From Triticum aestivum (lineage: Eukaryota; Streptophyta; Magnoliopsida; Poales; Poaceae), in assembly GCF_018294505.1 (NCBI RefSeq), contig NC_057800.1:479446530-479510529 (forward strand): a stretch of 64,000 nucleotides of DNA, read 5' to 3'. Position numbers and translations under genes: made by a program. Below, piece after piece: positions 47,201 through 56,248 of the stretch (its first letter is position 1; each line of letters starts with the position of its first letter). The notes beneath the pieces were generated by a model. It made no database searches, was not told the DNA's origin, and saw only the letters and a list, made by a program, of their open reading frames with translations.

Positions 47201-49138
47201 CCTAAAAAGTCCCTTCCTGTTTGTTTCCAGAGACTAAAAAGTCCCTAGTCCCTTCCTAGAGGTTATTAAATGACCATGTTGCCCCTAGTATATAGAAAAA
47301 TAACAATCAAACAACACCATGGGATGGCGGGCCATTGAATGCATGGAGGGGCATTGTTGGAAAAATCCCAAAAAGTCCCAAAAAAGACTCTCCTTGAGAG
47401 TCTTCTTCATTTAGTCCCAAATGCCTAGTTTAGTCCCTAAAAAGTCCCTCCCGTTTGGTAAAAAAATCTCTAAGAGGGACTTTTTCTAGTCCCTACACAA
47501 AAAAGTCCCTGGAAACAAACACCCCCTTAGATACATCCGTATCTAGACAAATCTAAGACGAGAATTTTGGAACGGATGTAATATATGATTCCGTGTTGTC
47601 CAATATGTATATTCTTTTTTCCTGGGATCGCAGCAGGTTGTGTTTTTTTAGTTGTAGAATACAACTTTATGACTAAAAGTATCTATACATCTTATTTTGT
47701 TTATACACAGAGATTTCATATAGTCTAGCTAGAAACTATGAAAACATAAAGAGATAACACTAGAATCGTAGCAATGCAAACTAATACCATAAGAATGTGC
47801 CTCCGTTTAGTTTATACAGATCCATCGGAGCTTAATTTGTCTGACTGTCAACAAGATTTTAAAATATATACTTGTCTGAAATAAAACATGCAAAAATAAC
47901 AACAGCTCTGATATTCCCTATGTTGCATATAAGGGGACAATGAGGAGATAATTCCAGACTAAAGTCAAGAGCACAGTATTCGGCAGCACGGTAAAAATCA
48001 AAATGGGAATAAGTCCTTGTAAGAAAATTGGACACCTGAAAATGAGTGGTTTTGTAATTAAACTGGAGATGCCTCATACTTAAGTCACCAAACATGATGT
48101 AAAACCGTTAACATGCATCTTACAGAAGTATGATTAATAATCTAGATCTAACAATAGAAACGGAGACCACGGGCACTTCAAATTTGTTCCCTCATAAATG
48201 GAATTAGTAAAGGCAGTATCAGTGTCTAAACAACTAGAAATAATACAGACCGTTGATCCAATACGGAAAGAATGAGACAGCACACTTAGTGCTACTCCCA
48301 TCCAGCCAAGGGCTTGTCTTTGTATTTTATGAAAAATTCCACCACCGACAAAGACCAAGAATGTAAGTATAATGCCCCATCGTACTCGCTGATCCTACAA
48401 TTTAAATATTATATAAACAAAGAAATAGTCATATAAACATATTTACGTAGACATGTAACACATGCAGGATTGCATTTAAATAATAGCAGTAAATTGTATT
48501 ACCCCAGAATTCCAAGTCATTACTGTAGCTATAAGAGAGAAGATCAGGTGTATACCGCACCCAAAACAGCAGGTCAGTAACACAGGATATGCTGAATAAT
48601 GTGGATCAGAGCATTCCTCAAAATACCAGATCCAGAGAATATAATCCAGAAAACCAACAAACAAAAACCACCAAAAGAAGGTTTGCGCATCAGTTCGTGG
48701 ATTGGGCTTCAACTCTTTGATACGCAAGCTGAAAAATATTAAATTATATTTCAGTAGCAGCTACTGTTTATAATATAGTACAAATAGAAAAATACGAATA
48801 TAACTTACAATGGGCAGAATAATATTACGAAGGACACAGTGAAAGATAGCCAAGGGACAAGCTGGTCCTTCGTGGATTCCATTCGGGAGCAAACTATGGT
48901 GGTGTTATCACTGCAAATGTTCATCGAAATAGTCGTTCATATTTTCTTATTAATTTAAGAATTCCACTATAAACACAAGCAAAATCACTAAAACAGATGC
49001 AAGGGTGTACCAGGGGTACTTGGCAATAACAAGTGTGGAGTTACACGGTGAAAGCGCTGGCTCTTGCCGACAGCGAACGGGGTGAATTTGCAATGCAAGC
49101 AAAATAACCACAAGCGGTATAACCCATCTGGATTCCAT
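43054..49138 (-). CDS. Six-exon seven-TM membrane protein, SWEET/MtN3-like (tentative)
   Basis: Rebuilt by joining minus-strand exons at GT/AG sites in consistent phase: 49138-49020 (or to 49011), 48910-48809, 48728-48503, 48394-48251, 46774-46664 and 43212-43054 (TGA). It encodes about 286 residues (289 with the alternative donor). A hydrophobic signal-like start ([16 protein letters not shown]) is followed by Asn-glycosylation sites NST and NTT, then seven hydrophobic segments and a basic tail ending EPQHLL. The pattern [14 protein letters not shown] then [15 protein letters not shown] resembles the second MtN3 repeat of SWEET sugar transporters. The resemblance is weak and the transport role is inferred. 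An acceptor-like TTTTTCAG just before the ATG suggests a 5'-UTR intron. Confidence 0.6.
43442..43521. repeat. Perfect 40-bp tandem duplication
   Basis: The unit at 43442-43481 is repeated exactly at 43482-43521. Both copies end in CTACTCCCTCC, the left end of the Stowaway at 43514-43561. Confidence 0.93.
43514..43561. mobile_element. Short Stowaway MITE remnant (48 bp)
   Basis: CTCCCTCCGTGCC to ACGAAGGGAG, flanked by TA (43512-43513 and 43562-43563). It is much shorter than usual and is an internal deletion derivative. It lies in intron 5 of the seven-TM gene. Confidence 0.75.
44116..44337. mobile_element. Probable Stowaway MITE carrying a (TA)n tract
   Basis: Left CTCCCCGTTATAAGATGTTTTGG and right GACATCTTACATTAGTAAATGGAGGAAG are imperfect inverted copies of a Stowaway end, with TA after 44337. 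The left border is approximate. It lies in intron 5 of the seven-TM gene. Confidence 0.6.
44195..44289. repeat. (TA)n microsatellite, about 47 units
   Basis: An uninterrupted TA dinucleotide run of about 95 bp inside the Stowaway-like element. It is likely length-polymorphic. Confidence 0.98.
44780..44939. mobile_element. Stowaway MITE (160 bp)
   Basis: CTTCCTCCGTTTTAAATATTTG pairs with CAAATATTTAAAAACGAAAGGAG as terminal inverted repeats. TA flanks are at 44778-44779 and 44940-44941. It lies in intron 5 of the seven-TM gene. Confidence 0.85.
45391..45650. repeat. Possible degenerate Stowaway end and AT-rich intron sequence
   Basis: CTTCTTCCGTCTTAGTTTATTATGT resembles a Stowaway left end. 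A weak matching right end (GAGGGGGAGGGAGG) is near 45604-45617. The remainder of intron 5 (to 46663) has no recognised gene. Confidence 0.35.
47091..47580. mobile_element. Stowaway MITE split by a Harbinger-type MITE
   Basis: The left arm CTCCATCCCAAAATTCTTGTC and the right arm GACGAGAATTTTGGAACGGATG are inverted copies of a common Triticeae Stowaway end. The element is interrupted at 47140-47526. It lies in intron 4 of the seven-TM gene. Confidence 0.75.
47140..47526. mobile_element. PIF/Harbinger (Tourist-type) MITE, 387 bp
   Basis: GGCCCTGTTTGGTTC at the left and AACAAACACCCCC at the right, with TTA duplicated at 47137-47139 and 47527-47529. It is full of AAAAAGTCCC motifs on both strands. 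It is nested in a Stowaway. Confidence 0.8.
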
Positions 49139-51029
49139 GTCGTACTGAAAAAGAATAACCAACAGCAGAGGATTACAAATGTGGATAATAGCACACATTA
49201 CTATTAATGGATGAACTATCTAAATGCATGAAACACTGAAATATGTTAAAATAAGCAGTCAAATTTGCATTCGATTATCTAATGGACCTCATCTTCATCC
49301 TTGGTTGATATTTGTTGCTTTTTTTTTCCTGCAATCTAACCCTAGCCCACCGCCATGTGCCTTGCAACAATGCTGCTGACATCGAGGGTGGGACTGGAGC
49401 AACTTACCACAAAAATGTAGGCTATCACTACATAATCACAGCATTGCATTCAGATAGAAGGTAGAAGAGTAGCTATGCTACCGCTTACAACTTCAGTAAA
49501 CTAAGGCTATGCTACCGCCTACAGCTACAGTGGACCAAGGGGGTCAGATTAAGGGAGTGGTTCTCGGTTTCTTACTTCTAGTCCATGAAAACTTCGGTTA
49601 TATATTCACAAGTTACGCCAAGGTCGAACCATTTAAAAGAAGGTAAATGCAAACGGACTAGAGGGTGACGCGCACCGCGCCGTTCTTCGGTAGTGAGCTA
49701 AGTCTCTTATTCAGGTTATTACGGTTAGAGGTGAGCACTTTTACACCGAAAATCGAAGAATCGAATTGAACAGAGTTGGCCGATATTCCTGGTTTATTCG
49801 GTTTATGATGTTCAGTTTGGTGTTTTCATCTCTTGTTGTGTGTGTTCAGGACCATCGCTAGTTGTATATTCTGCATATATTTGTAAATTACTAACAGTGA
49901 TATAGTAGATGTTAGTGTGTATACAACTATACACTAACACGATGACACTTTTACCAAAAGCTGGCCCCATCATATGTGTTAGTTTAACGAACATATGCTC
50001 AAGTAGGTGTCAGCTTACCCTTAGGAATTAACTATATGTCTGAATACTCTGCCATGTTATATAGATAACCGTGTCCACTATCCACAAATGAATACTCTCA
50101 TTGAGCTAAAAAAATGAGTGAATCTACAAACACTATCAATTTCAGTTTCCATATTTCCATTTCTATTCCAAGCACAAAATCATATATAAGCACGAAATAG
50201 GTACAGTACTTTATAATTTGACCATACTGTACAGAATGGAAGAACGATAGACAATAAGCATATGGACTAATTGCTGAAGCTAACCTTGTAGATTTTTTTG
50301 GCAACTAAATCGACACCCCTTATAATGTAGAATATCATCGATATAAAGACTATTATCAAGTACTTAATGTAGAGAAAAAACATGATAGGAACATCTACTT
50401 TGTAAATCACATAATGAGTGAGCCTTAGTTTTATAAATTAAGGAGCAAAACAATTTCGTCCACACTTCATTCCTTAACATCCTTTAAACCAGAATTACAA
50501 TCAATCGAGAAATCTTCATGATGTTGTCATCAATTAGGCGTACAATTTACGTGTTGGAATTTGAGAATACGAGGCTTCCAGCAGGACCTTCCTTTGGAGG
50601 TAATGATCAAATGGTCAACAATATAAGGGTGCAAAATGAAGTCCAAGCACAACAAAGGTATAATTTCCTGCTGGAAAAGTAAATTTCATAATTCTGAAAC
50701 TACATAAAATAAAAAATGCACTATGTCAGATGCTTGCTTTCACCTACAGAAAACAGAAGTCACCAACCACCACATAGGAATTGCATACATGAAGTTCTTT
50801 CCAGTTTGAAAGGCCAATTAGCTAGAGAACAAAATAAAAGAATAAACCAAGGCAGTATGATTAGAAAGGAAACAAAAATAGCAATAGCGCATATTAACTT
50901 ACCAATTCAAAATCAATTAGTGACTACAACAAAGGACAAGTGGTCGATTTGCTGATCTCATGAGTTCACAAAGCATGTCTATGGCAAGCACACAACAGGC
51001 AGGCCTGCCATCACGCACATATCAGGAAC
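49139..51029. other. Upstream region / probable 5'-UTR intron of the seven-TM gene
   Basis: AT-rich sequence with only short frames and no recognised gene. An acceptor-like site immediately before the ATG at 49138 suggests that at least part is an intron. Confidence 0.4.
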
Positions 51030-51560
51030 ATCCGTGGCAGGCATGCAGGCAGCAAGCACGCCGACCGCGCGCAGGCAGCAAGCACGCCCAAATCCTCACG
51101 CCCGCTTCCCCCCTGCCTCCTCACGCGGCTGCTTTCCCTCGGGGCCTAGCCACCGGTGTACCCCAAACTCGCCGGGTCACCGCGCCACCAAATCCGTCGG
51201 ACGCAGTGCCCCTGAAGACCACCCATCCCGCCGCTAGTCGCTAGCCACAGCCGCGCACATGCTCCCAAGCCGCCGCGCCACAAAAATGCGAGAGGAGGGA
51301 AGGAAGAGACAAGGGGGAGACGGGAGAAGGGAGGCCGACCTGTGCCGCCGCCACCGCCCTCGCTTGACGGCAGGGAAGACGCCACCGTCGGTGGCTTCAC
51401 CACCTGCCCCAAATCGCCTCCACTCTTGCCCGTAGGCCGTAGGCGACACACGGGCGGCGAAATCGCAGCGGACTGACACAGGGTACGCGGAGCTGGACCA
51501 ACACGGGACGGGAGTCGCTTGCCAGAGCAGCTGACCAGGACCAGCATGGTCCACTTTGGG
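51030..51560 (-). promoter_or_regulatory. GC-rich block, candidate first exon/promoter of the seven-TM gene
   Basis: A sharp rise in GC and CpG between AT-rich flanks. Frames on both strands are low-complexity and unrecognised. Position and composition fit a 5'-UTR first exon of the minus-strand gene, with palindromic TGGGCC elements just beyond it. No splice donor was fixed. Confidence 0.4.
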
Positions 51561-51635
51561 GCCTCCTAGTCGGAAAATCCTATCTGCCGCATTTTGCGGC
51601 AGATTGTCGACGTATCGCACACAGATATCGATCGA

Positions 51636-51649
51636 ATGGGCCGGCCCAT
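51636..51649. promoter_or_regulatory. Palindromic site II-like element
   Basis: ATGGGCCGGCCCAT is a perfect 14-bp palindrome containing two TGGGCC cores, the site II motif bound by TCP factors in plant promoters. A near copy TGGGCCGGCCCA is at 52588-52599. A regulatory role is inferred. Confidence 0.45.
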
Positions 51650-51759
51650 CTGTGCGTTCTATAGCACCGGTTTTGTGAACCTTCTGACAAGTTCGGGACT
51701 GGTTTTGGCAACCTTGTAGAAGGTTCCTAAACCCTTTTTTCCTGGTTTTTATTTTTTAT

Positions 51760-52370
51760 TTTTCGTTTTACTTTTTCAAATTTACTTCTGTTCTTTATTA
51801 TTTAAAAAATTTAAATTTTGTTCAGATTTTCGAAAAAAATTCCTGTTATCAAAATTTGTCAGACATTCAAAAAATGTTTACGTTACAAAAACTGTGCAGG
51901 AATTTCAAAAAAATGTTCATGTTTTTAAAATTTTGTTCACAAATTCAAAAAATGTACCGGAGTTTAAGAAATGTTCCTATTTTCCAAAATTTCTTCACAG
52001 ATTCAAAGAAAAGTTCATATTATTTTAAAACTTGTTTAAAATTCAAATTCAAAAAATGTTCACAATTTCAAATTTTGGTCACAAAATTTAGAAATGTTTG
52101 TTGTTCCAATTTTTTATTCGGAATTTGACGAAAAGTTCCATTTTTTAATCTTTGTTCATAAATTACAAAAATGATCATACTTATAATTTTTTTATTTGAA
52201 TTTCATGAAATGTTCCTTTTTTCAAATATTTGTTCAAGAATACAAAAAATGTCTGTGGTTTCAAAATTTATTCAGAATTTCATAATTTGTACACATATTC
52301 AAAAAATGTTCCTTTTGCCGAAAATTGTTCAGAAATTCAAAAATTCTTTGCACATTATCAAAATATACAC
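51760..52370. repeat. Degenerate AT-rich repeat block (TTCAAAAAATGTTC)
   Basis: About 600 bp in which TTCAAAAAATGTTC or close variants recur roughly every 25-40 bp, with AAAATTTTG spacers. Unit spacing is irregular and units are diverged. No ORF is credible. A similar AAATTTGAAAAA texture recurs at 53140-53330. Confidence 0.75.
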
Positions 52371-52465
52371 TTTAAAAGAAGTACACTTTTAATAAAAAAA
52401 ACTATCACTGAAGTAACTAATTCTAGTTCGCTACACTTTAGGTTGCGTGCTGCATTATAAACCAC

Positions 52466-52560
52466 AAAGCTTGTGTGGCGGAGTGGCTGTGAGCTCGCAA
52501 TCGCAAGCCGCCGATCTCCTGTTCGAACCATCGCATCGCGCCATCGTTGTGTTTTGCTAT
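52466..52560 (+). repeat. tRNA-like sequence, probable SINE head
   Basis: TGGCGGAGTGG (52476-52486) matches the pol III A box and GTTCGAACC (52521-52529) the B box, spaced as in a tRNA. No full cloverleaf is convincing. It is more likely a tRNA-derived SINE than a working tRNA gene. Confidence 0.5.
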
Positions 52561-52599
52561 CTTTTTTCATCCGACGGTACCTCTTGATGGGCCGGCCCA

Positions 52600-53335
52600 G
52601 TCACGCTTTCTCCTGTGTGTTCCGCAGTCAGCGCTGGCTAGGGAAATCAGCGCTCACGCATTGTGCGCGTCTGGGCTGGCCCAAAAAAGGCTACAGCTCC
52701 CTTGACTCGCTACAATCACGTGGTATCGCTAGTAGTTTCAATTGTAATTTTGTCTTTGAAAGGTACGCAGTCAAACATAGAGGCTCATAATCTAGCTAAG
52801 TTTGTGTATTCATTAGGCCAGGGGGCCTCACGTGTGGCTTGTGCAGTCCTATGATCCGAGATGTATTCACTAACTATGGTTTTTATCAATAAACTTAGCT
52901 TTACCCCTAAAACACGAATGATCGTTGTCTTTTTTCTTAAAAATACTCATGAGGGACCACGTGACATATGTGGTAAACAATCCAAACTATTTGTGAACAA
53001 AAAAAAACTCATGAGGGATCATTGTCTTTATATCTCTCAAAAACATGAGGATCGCTACATCTTTTTCCCGTTCGCAAAGTGACATGGCCGCCGGTTGTAT
53101 ATAGTTTATTAATTTAAATAATCAGTGCACTTAAAAACTAAAAATATCGTGAATTCTAAAAAACAATGTACTTTTGAGACAAGTTTGTGAATTTGAAAAA
53201 GCAATTCGTCAAATTTGAAAAAAAATCATCCTTTCACAAAAAGTTTATCAAATTTGAAAAAAGTTCTCAAAATTAAAAAAAATCAACAAATTTTATTTTT
53301 TTAATTCATTTTGGAAATAATTTCATCAAATTTGT
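52600..53335. other. Non-coding spacer
   Basis: No gene recognised. The right part (53100-53335) is AT-rich with AAATTTGAAAAA motifs. Confidence 0.5.
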
Positions 53336-53947
53336 GCGTTGCTTCGTAAGGGACTGATTTGAATCCACATGTTTAATGATATGGTTAGATTTGTCTTAAT
53401 TCTTCTTTGATAGTTGTGGATACTTGCGAGAGGGGTTATCATAAGTGGGAGGCTTGTCGAAGTAAGGACAACACATAAGTACCAGTCCACCTACATATCG
53501 AATTATCAAAGTATCGAACGTGAATCATATGAGCATGATAAAAACTAACTTGATGATAATTCACATATGTTCTCGGGAGCGCTTTGCTTTGTACTCCCTC
53601 CGTTCCAAATTACTCGTCGTAGAAATGGATGCATCTAGAACTAAAATACATCTGGATACATCCATACCTGTGACAAGTAATCCGGAACGGAGGGAGTATA
53701 AGAGTTTATCCAGACTTGTTCTTTGCTATAAAAAGGATTGAACCACCTAGCTGCATCTTTGCTACATTTGTTACTTATTACCCGTTATGAATTACCTTGG
53801 TATCAAACTATTTGTTACCGATAACTTCAGTGCTTGTAGAGAATACCTTGCTGAAAACCGCTTGTCATTCCTTCTACTCATCGTTGGGTTCGACACTTTT
53901 AGTTATTGAAAGGACTACGATTGACACTTTATGCTTGTGGGTCATCA
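53336..53947 (+). repeat. 3' part of a TGATACGTC-type LTR (truncated)
   Basis: Collinear with 58855-59362 of the full solo LTR, from GCGTTGCTTCGTAAGG to TGTGGGTCATCA. The 5' part is absent. It carries a Stowaway insertion at 53594-53696. Confidence 0.85.
53594..53696. mobile_element. Stowaway MITE (103 bp) inside an LTR
   Basis: CTCCCTCCGTTCC to GGAACGGAGGGAG, with TA at 53592-53593 and 53697-53698. The uninterrupted LTR at 57869-59362 lacks it, confirming insertion. Confidence 0.93.
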
Positions 53948-54945
53948 GAGCGATGACGGTGCCGGCGGCGTCGAGGATGAGTGGTGGGTGGTGACTGGTG
54001 AGAGGAGAGAGGCGATGGGTGAGAGGAGCGGTGGTTTTCTGTGTGAGCGACATGACAGGTACTGAATGCATTGTGAGTAGGAAGACGGGGTTTTCTGGCC
54101 TCGGTGGGAAAACGAACGGCGGGGCGTTACGGTGCAAACGAGCGGCGGCTAACTGACAAGGAGCGAACAACCGAGCCTAACCGCGTGCCACGGGACGAAT
54201 GAGCCAGCCAGCGTGTGCGATTGGCCCGCATCAAGCACTTCCGAGTTCCGAACGACCCACGGCGGCCGCTTCCAAATGGCCATTAACGGTCGTTAGAGCC
54301 GCCCGTCACCGCTGTTGGCCCGGAGTGATCGGCCACATCAAAAGGCGTCACAAATGGTTTAATGTTTTTTGCCACTCTCAATTCCTCGGTTCGGTCAAAG
54401 TGTTACATTTTGTAAAATTGTGATTTTCCGCAAGTTGTGACAGGAAAGTAGTGGTTCTCCGCATTTAACTCGCGCGAGGATAAGTAAAGTAGGGCAACTA
54501 TTTTTTAAAAGAAAACCAGAAAACTATTAGAGCATCTCCAACACGTGCCCGATTTTAACACCACGCTGGAAAAATCGCCTTTTTATGTGCGCATGGCCGT
54601 TCAAGGCGCTCCAGCGGACACGTAAAAAATGCGTGCGCGACATACTTGGTTCAGCGCGTGGAGCAAAACGGCACCGCGCGCCGCATATTTTGTGCGCCCG
54701 CTCCTGCGCGCTGGACACTCGAGCGTCTGCGACCCACTTTCACCATCCTCTCCGGCCGCCCGCCCGCGCCGCCGCCGGCAAAATTCGATCGATGGAAGGC
54801 CGCCGACGTCCCCCTAACCCCTTCCTACACCTGCGACCTCTCCGCCACCGCCGTCGCCGCCTGCACAAACCCTAGTGCGGGGTTGAGCATCGGCTTTGCC
54901 GTCGGCGGCCCTCCTCCAAGCACTGGTCTCGCACGCGGTCTTTTC
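53948..54945. other. GC-rich spacer, possible transposon end
   Basis: No gene recognised at 53948-54530. TAGAGCATCTCCAAC at 54529-54543 matches the common end of grass TIR transposons. A matching right end was not found. Confidence 0.35.
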
Positions 54946-55215
54946 ATGGCGCCACGAACGACCTTGGCGGGTGGCGTCGCGCCAGCACCCACCATGAAGC
55001 CACTTGGCCCCCTCTCCGAGCGACCAAATGCGGCGGCGACGAAGGCGGGAAAGGTGTCTAGGAAGAAGAACAAAGCGGTGGACGGCTCTTCTAGGTGGCC
55101 GAGAAAGAAGCTTGCAGGGCGTGTGGCGGATGCGGCGCCGACCGAAGCACCGGCGAGCTCGCTTGTTGCGCCGGCGACCGATGCACACAAGGTGTTTGAT
55201 GAAATGCTCACAAGG
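54946..55215 (+). pseudogene. First-exon fragment of a transposon-type DNA-binding gene
   Basis: Open from MAPRTTLAGGVAPAPTMKPLG through a basic, Ala/Pro-rich region (VSRKKNKAV, RWPRKKLAG) to DAHKVFDEMLTR, followed by a GTATGA donor-like site. The HKVFDEM ending resembles first exons of the PIF/Harbinger-associated Myb/NAM-like family common in wheat. No downstream exon is visible, since gypsy sequence follows by 55257. The basic clusters could be nuclear-localisation signals. Confidence 0.35.
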
Positions 55216-55256
55216 TATGATTTCGCTCCCTTTTTTCGTTGTTGTTTTTTGCATGA

Positions 55257-55487
55257 ATGGATACATATGGTGATGCGGAGCATCCTATGGTCATCCCCAT
55301 GGACCTACCATCGTCTCACCAAGTGCCAAAAGGACCTATGACACGAGCTAGAGCTAGAGCTCTCGAGACCGAGGTGACTTCCTTCCTTAGTGATATCACA
55401 TATGATCCACTCGAGACATGGCTCCTACCTAAGTCCGGAATGTTGTGCAAGATTAGGTACCAAGATGACCCCCCCCCCCCCCGAAGA
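55257..55487 (+). pseudogene. C-terminal remnant of a gypsy polyprotein
   Basis: GPMTRARARALETEV, then DPLETWLLPKSGMLCKIRYQ. Blocks of this form close the pol polyproteins of several plant gypsy families. It directly precedes an LTR that is itself followed by a PBS, so this would be the tail of one element unit and the LTR the head of another. The family link is from memory of the motif only. Confidence 0.45.
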
Positions 55488-56232
55488 TGCGCGTGAAGAC
55501 GGACAGTCCCCAAGTTCACGGACGAAGAGAACCAACGGAAGGAGTCAAGAGCAGCTTCCAGGCCCCGGACTTCCGGCCCCTGGAGCATCGTCCACAGCAG
55601 CCGCCCAGCCGCCAAGCACCTACAGGCCTCGGACATCCTGCCCAGCCCAGACATCTGCCCGAAGCCCGGAAATCCGGCACCCTCCATCCAGAGAGCGTCA
55701 AGGCTAGCCCCGACCGCCCGGACATCCGGCTCAAGCCCGGACATCCGGCACCTCGTGAAGGCCCGGACATCCTGCCCGACGCCCGGACATCCGGCGTCCC
55801 CTGTCTACGCACAGTGTAAGGGCTCGAGGCCCATGTACCCCTTCGCCCACCTAGACTATATATACTGCTCCTCCTCCCTCTTTCTAGGGTTAGCGTTGTG
55901 ATAGCTCATTTGTGAGATAGAGCCTCACTCATCCATCCGGATCTACTCCACCGCGAGGGACCGACACCTCTTCGGAGAAGATCCACTTCGATTCAAGACC
56001 CCTAACGGGAAGACATCAGGACCTCCTCAAGGAGAAGAACCGGTTACCCTTTGTATCGTCCCTTGTTGACTTTGGACCGTGTGATCTCTATGTGTACTCG
56101 GATCTAGCATATGTGTGATCGTTCTTGTTGGTTTGAGTGATTCTCTCGTGTTTCCCCTTGTGTTCTTCGTGTTCTTCGCGGGATCCACTCCTTTCGTGAA
56201 AGATCGGCCATCTAGGGTTCCACCCTACATCA
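55488..56232 (+). repeat. LTR of a third gypsy family (start approximate)
   Basis: The right end (CCCTACATCA at 56232) is fixed by the PBS three bases later. The left end near 55488 (TGCGCGTGAAGACGG) is a guess. A TATA box CTATATATACT is at 55856-55866. Upstream are eight copies of a GCCCGGACATCCGGC-like motif. Confidence 0.65.
55556..55800. repeat. GCCCGGACATCCGGC-type motif cluster
   Basis: Eight variants of a near-palindromic CCGGACATCCGG motif within 245 bp upstream of the LTR TATA box. Three more (AGCCCGGACATCTGGCC and similar) are in the leader at 56517-56576. Confidence 0.8.
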
Positions 56233-56235
56233 TTT

Positions 56236-56248
56236 TGGTATCAGAGCC
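56236..56248 (+). promoter_or_regulatory. Primer-binding site of the third gypsy family
   Basis: TGGTATCAGAGCC three bases after the LTR end, complementary to initiator tRNA-Met. Confidence 0.88.

Noticed and set aside
51146..51620. Minus-strand frames of 128 and 133 residues
   Set aside because: GC-rich, no recognisable domain; treated as candidate 5' UTR/promoter instead.
51760..52370. CRISPR-like spaced repeats
   Set aside because: Plant nuclear context, irregular spacing, diverged AT-rich units, no cas genes.
52466..52560. Functional tRNA gene
   Set aside because: A and B boxes are present but I could not fold a convincing acceptor or anticodon arm, so a SINE head is more likely.
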